Assembly (NCBI GenBank): GCA_012961925.1
Contig: DTYK01000027.1
Coordinates: 1-21,715 of the forward strand
Reading direction: 5' to 3'
From: Candidatus Latescibacterota bacterium
GTDB lineage: Bacteria; Latescibacterota; MVCY01; DTYK01
Length of the DNA: 21,715 nucleotides
A program made the position numbers and the translations under genes. This document shows positions 15,012-20,800 of the stretch, in pieces. A model generated the notes under the pieces. That model was not told where the DNA came from, did not search any database, and saw only the letters and a program-made list of their open reading frames with translations. Each line of letters opens with the position of its first letter. Positions within the stretch are counted from its first letter, which is position 1.

Positions 15012-15098
15012 TTAAGAGTTAAGAGTGAAAAGTTAAGGGTGATGAAAGAAACTTCTTCATCCTCACCCTTAACCCTTCACTTTTAACTCTTCACTTTT
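15012..15098. repeat. Long imperfect hairpin built from GTTAAGGGTGA/GTGAAAAGT units
   Basis: The left arm contains AGTTAAGAGTGAAAAGTTAA and GGGTGATGAA. The right arm is its near reverse complement (TTCATCCTCACCC, TTAACCCTTCACTTTTAACT). Together they give a stem of roughly 35 positions with a few mismatches and a very short loop near 15050. It resembles the repeat copy at 3838-3870. No U-run follows, so it is more likely an intergenic repeat than a terminator. Confidence 0.5.
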
Positions 15099-15127
15099 GA
15101 TTCTGTAAGGGGGGGGAAGGGAGGTTT

Positions 15128-15141
15128 TGTGCAACACCCTA
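15128..15141 (+). repeat. Left copy of a 14-base inverted repeat flanking CoA-transferase B
   Basis: TGTGCAACACCCTA here is repeated perfectly in inverse orientation at 16250-16263 (TAGGGTGTTGCACA). The two copies enclose about 1.1 kb with one complete gene. Confidence 0.5.
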
Positions 15142-15204
15142 AAATTCGCCCTGAATCACCTTTAAATATACGAACAAGCAGGACTTTTCTAATGCCGTCC
15201 AGAC

Positions 15205-15308
15205 TTGATGGGTTCGTAAAAAGTCTAATTTTCCTCTATCTGTGAACAATTTTGGGATTGAGAATTAGTCAATGTCGCAGGCAAAATGACTTTTTACAAA
15301 CCCATCAA
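15205..15308. repeat. Palindromic intergenic element (TTGATGGGTTCGTAAAAAGT type)
   Basis: The left arm 15205-15225 and right arm 15288-15308 are 21-base inverted repeats differing at one position (C versus T in TTCG/TTTG). They are separated by 62 bases. I recall very similar arms (GATGG-x-TTCGTAAAAAGTC) as recurrent elements in Desulfobacterota genomes; that taxonomic association is from memory. Confidence 0.6.
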
Positions 15309-15394
15309 ACTTAAAATCTGTATTGACAGCCATCCCCTGCTTCCTTAATGGGATGATCTATTAACAAGAATAATCAAGCCTGTTAGGCGCAGGA

Positions 15395-16186
15395 CTATCT
15401 TGTTCTCTGTCCTTTGAGATACATTCCCAAGGGATCAACTTCAGACCTTAACACCCTCAATTCTTCTTCTGATGGTGGTGGCGTCTCTCTTACATCCTTT
15501 GCCACTTTTAGTTCCCAACCAGTATTCCTTTTGATCGTTTCAATGTCAGTCCCTGGATGGTGTTCTTTAAGGATCATCTCCCTTGAATCCTCTTCAAAGC
15601 GAAACACACCCATCGTTGTTACTACGGCTGAAGGACCAGTCCCAGGCGGTAACCCTGCTTCTTCCCTGCTGTTATATCCTTTCAAATATCCAGGGGTAGT
15701 AATGTAGTCGAGCCGTTCAGCGAAGCGATGTACATCATGCTCTAATATGATAACAAACCTTTTTGAAAGAGCAGCAAGGTCAGCCGCACCGCCACTACCT
15801 GCCATACGCACCCTTGGCCTTCGATAATCACCAATACAGGTGGTGTTGATGTTTCCATACTTATCTACTATTGCAGCACTCAATAACGTTACGTCCACGT
15901 GTCCACCATGAAGAATCATCCCCAGAGTGTCAAGGCTATCTCCGCACAGTATGGCGTCCACACTGAGAGTCGCATCTGATGCGACTAAAGGGATACGAGA
16001 CGGTGTGGTATCTGTTATTAATCCTCCTTCTACAACTATAGTTATATCAGGAGCATGCGTCTTCTTTGCCAGGACTACGGACGGGATCGGCCAGTATGTA
16101 CCCATAAAAACCGTCTCTCCATTCCTTATCTCCCTAGCTGCTGCAATGATCATCATCTCTATAGGTGTGTAAGAATTATAGCCCAT
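15395..16186 (-). CDS. Class I (glutaconate-type) CoA-transferase, chain B
   Basis: The 263 residues are similar in length to glutaconate CoA-transferase beta. Catalytic Glu53 is visible in ITIVVEGGLI, at the place of Glu54 of the Acidaminococcus enzyme. That favours genuine CoA transfer over the IpdB-type hydrolase, which to my knowledge lacks this Glu. Other family marks are AKKTHAPDI, AAIVDKYGNINTT, MAGSGGAADLAAL, VIILEHDVHRF and MGVFRFEEDSREM. It pairs with chain A at 16536-17489, but 349 non-coding bases lie between them, which is unusual. It would move CoA between an acyl-CoA and a (di)carboxylic acid in the cytoplasm. The ribosome site (GGAAGG, about 11 bases before the ATG) is weak. 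Confidence 0.88.
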   Translation of the reverse strand: MGYNSYTPIEMMIIAAAREIRNGETVFMGTYWPIPSVVLAKKTHAPDITIVVEGGLITDTTPSRIPLVASDATLSVDAILCGDSLDTLGMILHGGHVDVTLLSAAIVDKYGNINTTCIGDYRRPRVRMAGSGGAADLAALSKRFVIILEHDVHRFAERLDYITTPGYLKGYNSREEAGLPPGTGPSAVVTTMGVFRFEEDSREMILKEHHPGTDIETIKRNTGWELKVAKDVRETPPPSEEELRVLRSEVDPLGMYLKGQRTR

Positions 16187-16249
16187 CTTAGTATAACCTT
16201 CCGCGATTCTCTAGTTAATGTCCATCCTGAGCTACTTCTACTCCCACAA

Positions 16250-16263
16250 TAGGGTGTTGCACA
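16250..16263 (-). repeat. Right copy of the 14-base inverted repeat
   Basis: TAGGGTGTTGCACA is the exact reverse complement of 15128-15141. No target-site duplication is apparent next to either copy. Confidence 0.5.
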
Positions 16264-16342
16264 GATCGCTATGATGGGGGTATTAAGGTCTTCTCAAATA
16301 AATCTTGCCGAACCGTAAAATAAGCGATCTGGATAGTTTGAG

Positions 16343-16356
16343 TTTCGTATACGAAA
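16343..16356. promoter_or_regulatory. Perfect palindrome, possible operator
   Basis: TTTCGTATACGAAA is a perfect 14-base palindrome located 157 bases before the CoA-transferase B start. Its size and symmetry fit a homodimeric repressor such as a TetR-type protein. It is enclosed by GCGAT (16324) and ATCGC (16364). No regulator is encoded nearby, so the role is inference. Confidence 0.35.
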
Positions 16357-16535
16357 TTTTCGAATCGCCCGGAGTGGGGCCTAAATTTATCAAAAAACGT
16401 CTTTTTTAGTTAAAGCGAATAGGGCTTTGGCCAGAAGCCAAGTCGGGCCGCAGGAAATCCTTTGTCATAACCCTATACTTATCTTTTATTTAAAGAAACT
16501 TTAACTTTATGGGGCTGTTTAGATAGACAAACTTT

Positions 16536-17489
16536 CTAAAGTTCGGGAAAATCGGCGTAGTTTCCATAATTAACAGGAACACTCTCTCTTTTTGGCACCC
16601 TCAGTCTTTCCATCCTTTCCTGACCTATCTTTTCCATATACTCCTTTCGGTCTCTTACGCCGTACACCCATTCCTCAAGATATTGATTAAAGTCTTCAAT
16701 ACTTCGGGTCTCTCGTTCATAGTGAGGAAAAAACCTAAAATCCCGATCATAATATCCCTGTACATATGAAGGGTAACTTCCCCACGGCTCTTCTACCACC
16801 GCATCAACCCTAAAACCTGGAACAAGAGTCCTGTTAGGGTCTTTCTTGATCACATCCGATGGTACGATCTCCTCTACACAGACAATAATCTTTTTGCATG
16901 AATTTATCCCGTATTTAGTCGAGCCCAGCAGCCCCCATGCCTGTGTATTTCCGAATTCATCCGCCCGTTGTGCCTGGATAATCCCCACATCGTGCTTGAG
17001 ACCTGGTATCAGACACACCTTTTCTCCATTGAATGGAGACTCTATCACCTTAAACTTACCTTCTCCGAGGAATGAATAATTCCGGACAAAATCAGTTCCC
17101 AGCATCGTCTTTGTCGCCACAAAGGGAAGACCCACAGAACCGGCAAAATACGCCACGGTTATTGCCAGAAGTGGATACTCTTCAAGCTCAATTGGGTGGG
17201 GGAACCCTTCTTCTAACGCTCTCCTGAAGGCATGTGCCGATTTCGGTATGGGATTCCAGAGATAAGAGGTAATCAGGCGCTTTACACAACCAGCCCCGAT
17301 CAGCATATCAATGTGGACTATTCCGGCTGCCTTGCTTACCGTCAAGTCTCTTTTCTCTTGTCGAATTATCTCATGAATTGCCGCATAGGGCTCACCCTGT
17401 ATGAACCCGCCTAGGTAGATAGTGTCTCCGTCATTCACAAGCTTCTCGATCGCATCCTTCATCGACATTACTTTGTTTTCCTGGGTCAT
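16536..17489 (-). CDS. Class I (glutaconate-type) CoA-transferase, chain A
   Basis: The protein has 317 residues from the ATG at 17487-17489. Motifs typical of GctA/IpdA-family chains are NDGDTIYLGGFIQG, a central EEYPLLAITVAYFAGSVGLP, AQRADEFGNTQAWG, and SYPSYVQGYYDRD, which resembles the G-x-x-P-S-Y-x-x-G-Y-Y-D-R-D hallmark. It forms the CoA-binding half of the transferase with chain B (15395-16186). The frame is open to an ATG at 17531, but that start lacks a good ribosome site and lies inside a perfect inverted repeat. GGGAAGG stands 6 bases before the chosen ATG, and family members usually begin a few residues before K-V-M-S. It lies downstream of the ThDP enzyme across a 125-base spacer. 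Confidence 0.86.
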   Translation of the reverse strand: MTQENKVMSMKDAIEKLVNDGDTIYLGGFIQGEPYAAIHEIIRQEKRDLTVSKAAGIVHIDMLIGAGCVKRLITSYLWNPIPKSAHAFRRALEEGFPHPIELEEYPLLAITVAYFAGSVGLPFVATKTMLGTDFVRNYSFLGEGKFKVIESPFNGEKVCLIPGLKHDVGIIQAQRADEFGNTQAWGLLGSTKYGINSCKKIIVCVEEIVPSDVIKKDPNRTLVPGFRVDAVVEEPWGSYPSYVQGYYDRDFRFFPHYERETRSIEDFNQYLEEWVYGVRDRKEYMEKIGQERMERLRVPKRESVPVNYGNYADFPEL

Positions 17490-17495
17490 TTTTAA

Positions 17496-17502
17496 CCTTC
17501 CC
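17496..17502 (-). promoter_or_regulatory. Ribosome binding site favouring the CoA-transferase A start at 17489
   Basis: GGGAAGG on the minus strand precedes ATG by 6 bases. The alternative start at 17531 has only weak GGG-like sequence ahead of it. Confidence 0.5.
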
Positions 17503-17520
17503 ACATTATCGTCCTTTTGT

Positions 17521-17561
17521 TCATGGGACATGACCCTGAATTGTCAAGCCATGTCCCATGA
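17521..17561. repeat. Perfect 12-base inverted repeat between ThDP enzyme and CoA-transferase A genes
   Basis: TCATGGGACATG (17521-17532) and CATGTCCCATGA (17550-17561) are exact complements around a 17-base loop. In the minus-strand mRNA this makes a stable stem about 54 bases past the ThDP stop and about 30 bases before the CoA-transferase start. There is no U-run. A processing or attenuation hairpin, or an operator, are possible. Confidence 0.5.
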
Positions 17562-17614
17562 GGGAAGAAGTGACTAAGAGACTAGAAGGGGTTTAACTTA
17601 TGCGTGAAACAAAA

Positions 17615-19531
17615 CTATTCTGGTATTCCGAGCTCGAAGTCTTCATCCTTGAGATCCCAACGATCATACGGTTCTGGTTCAATTCCGTATTTGTCAAATG
17701 GGAACATCCCGGCTAGGAATTTTGCCCTCATCTTTCTCATGTACCGGGTCGTCTCGTTCCATGGCAGATGCTTCCACATAAGGGCACATATGGGGCTATC
17801 CAGGATAGACTGAAGAGGCCTCTTGTCTACTTTCACATTCACTACTGCAGTCTTCCCCTGTTCTGCTGCCTTAAATGCCCTCTCAAGACCAGGACGGACC
17901 TGATCAGGCTCGGTAATCCATTCTGCGTGGCAGCCTATAGCTTCAAACATCAGGTCATACCTCTGGTCAGGAATGACATAGTGTGGTACTACCTCGCCTT
18001 CCGGAATACCATACCAGGCTAGGTTCTTGCCGTACTGGGCATCTGAACCACCGATCCAGCCATCGTTGTTGTTCACCAGAAAGACGATAGGGAGTTTGTG
18101 ACGGATTGCGGTCTCCACATCCATTCCGTGAAGTCCCATACCAGCATCGCCCATCATGGCAAATACCATCTTCTTCTTGTCACACCCGAGGGATGCCCCA
18201 ATCGCCTGCCCGATACCGTGACCGACACCAGCCTGTGGACCAGAATCTATTACCTGACCCGTGAATTTCGCTTGTATATACGGACTGAGGATATTGCTCC
18301 CTGTAAAGGCATCAAAGATATAGTAGACATCACCCTTGTACATCTCATCCACTGTATCGCAGATAACCTTGCTTAACCAGGCAGGATGGACCGGGTTGAC
18401 GTCCTTGAATTGTAATGCCCTCTTTTCCAGATACTCTACCCTGCTCTTCTCTGTCTCTTTCACCTTTTCGAGCCAGGCCTCACGACCGGAGGGGGGTGAT
18501 GGATTATTCTTCTTGATATAGTCTATCATCGCCCGGAGTGTAGTCTTTACATTGGCCTGGATAGCAAATTCTGTGGGAACCCAGGGATGAATATAATCTA
18601 ATGCCTCCGCAATCTGAACAGACTTCTTTATCTGGAAACGATTTCCAAAGAAGTCAAAGAAATCAAGCCTCGCACCCAGGATGATGAATAGATCTGATTC
18701 TACCCCGATATCGGCCGACTTCCAGATCAGAGGATCATCCTCTGGCAACGATCCTCTACCGCCTCTTCGGCCCATTGTAGGAATCTGTGCCAGGTGCACA
18801 AATTCCCTTAATTCTGCCTCAGCATCATTCCACATAACCTCATCACCCACATACATGGCAGGCTTTTCACTAGAATAGATTATATCCAGGACCCTCTCTA
18901 TGGCCTTAGGATCAGGGTACGTAGGGGGTATGGGTTCTTTGAGCCAGTTTTCCAGAAAGAGGTTGTTCTCAGTAGGATGAGGACCGGTCAAGGCATTGAG
19001 CTCGAACTCCAGGACTGCTGGGCCCCGTGGGGGCTTCAATGCCGTGCGAATGGCCTTCCTGAACCAGAACTTGTAAGTACGGGCATCGATGACCCTTTTA
19101 GCCAACTTTGCAAAACTCTCATAAAGCTTCTCGGCATAGCACTCTTGCAAGGTGTATGCCCCATCATCATTGGCCTCATGACCAGCCAAAAGGACCAGAA
19201 CAGATGTATTGCTCAAATGGGCCTGATGGACCGCACTCATGATATTTGTGCTTCCAGGTCCTACTGTGCCACAGCAGACACCGATCTTTCCTGTTACCCT
19301 GGAATATGCCTCAGCGGCATAGCCTGCCGTCGACTCATGCCTTACGGTAATATGTTTGATCCCTTCTTTGATCATCGGGTCAATCCAGGGCCACATATGG
19401 CCACCCCAAATGCCAAAGAACATCTCTACGCCTTCTTCCTTTAGGACCTCAGGGAAAAGCAATCCAGGATGGGGATACGCCTCCAGTTCTCCAGGTTTAG
19501 CTTTAACATCAACTTTACTCTTTTTTTCCAT
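17615..19531 (-). CDS. Thiamine-diphosphate-dependent enzyme (acetolactate synthase/2-hydroxyacyl-CoA lyase superfamily)
   Basis: The protein has 638 residues from the ATG at 19529-19531 (GGGAGG 6 bases upstream); an upstream in-frame ATG at 19609 is less likely. The PYR domain has the ThDP-activating Glu66 in TVRHESTAGYAAEAYSRVTG and then GTVGPGSTNIMSAVHQAHL. The middle domain includes KPAMYVGDEVMW. The PP domain has the Mg/ThDP motif GDAGMG(461-466)...VNNND(487-491) with the normal ~26-residue spacing. The family includes acetolactate synthase, oxalyl-CoA decarboxylase, benzoylformate decarboxylase and 2-hydroxyacyl-CoA lyase. The C-terminus is longer than usual by roughly 60-80 residues (after ~565) and rich in Trp and Tyr. 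Among acyl-CoA genes it probably makes or breaks a C-C bond next to a carbonyl, but its substrate is not recognisable. Confidence 0.85.
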   Translation of the reverse strand: MEKKSKVDVKAKPGELEAYPHPGLLFPEVLKEEGVEMFFGIWGGHMWPWIDPMIKEGIKHITVRHESTAGYAAEAYSRVTGKIGVCCGTVGPGSTNIMSAVHQAHLSNTSVLVLLAGHEANDDGAYTLQECYAEKLYESFAKLAKRVIDARTYKFWFRKAIRTALKPPRGPAVLEFELNALTGPHPTENNLFLENWLKEPIPPTYPDPKAIERVLDIIYSSEKPAMYVGDEVMWNDAEAELREFVHLAQIPTMGRRGGRGSLPEDDPLIWKSADIGVESDLFIILGARLDFFDFFGNRFQIKKSVQIAEALDYIHPWVPTEFAIQANVKTTLRAMIDYIKKNNPSPPSGREAWLEKVKETEKSRVEYLEKRALQFKDVNPVHPAWLSKVICDTVDEMYKGDVYYIFDAFTGSNILSPYIQAKFTGQVIDSGPQAGVGHGIGQAIGASLGCDKKKMVFAMMGDAGMGLHGMDVETAIRHKLPIVFLVNNNDGWIGGSDAQYGKNLAWYGIPEGEVVPHYVIPDQRYDLMFEAIGCHAEWITEPDQVRPGLERAFKAAEQGKTAVVNVKVDKRPLQSILDSPICALMWKHLPWNETTRYMRKMRAKFLAGMFPFDKYGIEPEPYDRWDLKDEDFELGIPE

Positions 19532-19537
19532 TTCAGA

Positions 19538-19543
19538 CCTCCC
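19538..19543 (-). promoter_or_regulatory. Ribosome binding site fixing the ThDP enzyme start at 19531
   Basis: GGGAGG on the minus strand is 6 bases before ATG. The 26 upstream in-frame codons (to 19609) encode a Lys/Gly-rich stretch with no family similarity. Confidence 0.75.
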
Positions 19544-19729
19544 TTTAAAAAAACCTTGTAGATAAGCCTGCAATTTCTTGCCTATCCTTCCTTTTTGAGA
19601 TTCTACCATAACCCTCTAATCCTTTTCTATCACTAAACATGTTACCTTAAAGTAAGGTTGTTCCGTACCTAAAAAATTATCCCCCCTTTCTATCCTTGAT
19701 TTATCGGTCCTCCTGGGTCGGGCTAATAT

Positions 19730-20791
19730 CTATATGCCCAACTCACGAGCGATAATCAGGTGCTGAATCTCTGATGTGCCTTCGGTTATGGTATACAGCC
19801 TTGCATCACGCCAGTACCGCTGTACGGGATACTCCATCATATATCCGTATCCTCCGTGTATCTGCATCGCATCAGTAACGATCTTCTGTACCGTCTCAGT
19901 ACAGAAAAGTTTTGCCATGGAGGCTTCCTTCATGCATTTCTTCCCCTGATCAAGTAACCATGCCACTTTATACGTGTAGCTTTTCATGACTTCTATCAGC
20001 ATCGCCATCTCCGCAATCCTAAACCTGATCGACTGAAACCTCGAAATAGGTCTCCCAAACTGAACACGCTCCTTGGCATACCTGACTGTGGCTTCATAGG
20101 CAGCGGTGGCCACGCCAATACTCCTGGCCGCATAGATCATCCTTCCCACCATCAGGTCATGCTCTAACTGGGCAAACCCGCCCCCTTCTTTTTCTCCGAT
20201 CATCTGAGATTTGTGCACCCTACAGTCTTCAAGGAATAGTTCTCCTGTCTCTTGAGAACGGTTACCCACCTTGGATAACTTCCTCCCCTTGGTAAAACCA
20301 GGCGTGCCGTCATCTACGATGAAAAGGTTTATCCCCTCTCCTCTTTTCTCCGGATTCGTATAAGCAGCAACAATGGCATAATCACAAATAGGGGCATTGG
20401 TTATAAATGTCTTGGAACCGTTTAATATATAATAATCGCCGTCTCTTACGGCCCTGGTCTTTATACTAGCCGCATCCGATCCAGCATCAGGCTCGGTAAG
20501 GGCAAAGGCCCCTATCTTCTCCCCCTTTATGGCGGGTACGAGGTATCTCTCCTTCTGTTCTTCTGTGCCAAAGGTGAATATCGGATTTGTTGCCAACCCA
20601 CCTTGCACCATGATCGCAGAGGCGATACCAGCACTTATCCTGTTCAATTCTTCCATATAGATACATTCTGTTATCTTATCCACTCCAGCACCACCATACT
20701 CTTCAGGATAGCCGATGCATAGATATCCAAGCTCCCCCATCCTTCTAAATAGTTCAATCGGGAATTTCTCCCTCTCCTCTGCACTATCTGC
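19730..20791 (-). CDS. Acyl-CoA dehydrogenase, 5'-truncated at contig junction
   Basis: About 353 residues remain. The frame is acyl-CoA-dehydrogenase-like up to about 20791 (ADSAEEREKFPIELFRRMGEL), beyond the first internal ATG at 20740, so the true N-terminus (~30 residues) is missing. Motifs are FALTEPDAGSDAAS, VQFGRPISRFQSIR, MQIHGGYGYMMEYP, and catalytic Glu in ITEGTSEIQHLI at the usual C-terminal place. It would dehydrogenate an acyl-CoA with ETF as acceptor. It is a clear paralogue of the enzyme at 4642-5793 but differs in its binding-pocket stretches. It is the most upstream gene of the run. The loss of its start coincides with a switch to unrelated DNA, so it is broken by the contig join rather than being a natural pseudogene (inference). 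Confidence 0.9.
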   Translation of the reverse strand, partial: ADSAEEREKFPIELFRRMGELGYLCIGYPEEYGGAGVDKITECIYMEELNRISAGIASAIMVQGGLATNPIFTFGTEEQKERYLVPAIKGEKIGAFALTEPDAGSDAASIKTRAVRDGDYYILNGSKTFITNAPICDYAIVAAYTNPEKRGEGINLFIVDDGTPGFTKGRKLSKVGNRSQETGELFLEDCRVHKSQMIGEKEGGGFAQLEHDLMVGRMIYAARSIGVATAAYEATVRYAKERVQFGRPISRFQSIRFRIAEMAMLIEVMKSYTYKVAWLLDQGKKCMKEASMAKLFCTETVQKIVTDAMQIHGGYGYMMEYPVQRYWRDARLYTITEGTSEIQHLIIARELGI

Positions 20792-20800
20792 AAAAGAGTT
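20770..20800. other. Probable chimeric junction between two genomes
   Basis: Minus-strand acyl-CoA dehydrogenase coding ends here and plus-strand flavoprotein coding begins. Over roughly 20772-20791 both frames read plausibly: minus ADSAEE, plus LSSALSAKEL. So a short shared sequence probably bridged two unrelated templates. Base composition and codon style change sharply on the right side. Confidence 0.75.

Larger units (their letters stand above)
14998..15394. other. 397-base intergenic region filled with palindromic elements
   Basis: No gene is visible. It contains a long imperfect hairpin (15012-15098), a run of eight G residues around 15110, one arm of a 14-base inverted repeat (15128-15141) and a palindromic element (15205-15308). 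It separates the CoA-transferase B gene from the HMGS-like/DUF35 gene, so a transcript break or separate promoter is possible, though I found no clear promoter. Confidence 0.5.
16187..16535. other. 349-base spacer splitting the CoA-transferase gene pair
   Basis: There is no coding frame of note. It contains one arm of the 14-base inverted repeat (16250-16263), a perfect 14-base palindrome (16343-16356) and an A6/T6 tract near 16392-16408. A weak promoter-like pair is present on the minus strand (TTAACT, 18 bases, TAAATT near 16386-16415), but I do not rely on it. Confidence 0.45.

Noticed and set aside
15012..15098. Rho-independent terminator after CoA-transferase B
   Set aside because: The stem is long but AT-rich and lacks a downstream U-run. 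Its repeat-like composition and second locus at 3838 favour an intergenic repeat.
16386..16415. Promoter for CoA-transferase B (TTAACT / TAAATT, 18-base spacing)
   Set aside because: Both hexamers match consensus weakly and lie in A/T tracts where such matches are expected by chance.
15395..17489. IpdAB-type ring-opening hydrolase of steroid degradation
   Set aside because: The pair resembles IpdA/IpdB overall, but chain B keeps the CoA-transferase Glu (Glu53 in VVEGGL). No other steroid-pathway genes are present, so CoA transfer is the simpler reading.
19730..20740. Acyl-CoA dehydrogenase starting at the ATG at 20740
   Set aside because: Homology continues upstream of that ATG (FPIELFRRMGEL context) to the junction, so this is an internal Met of a truncated gene, not the real start.
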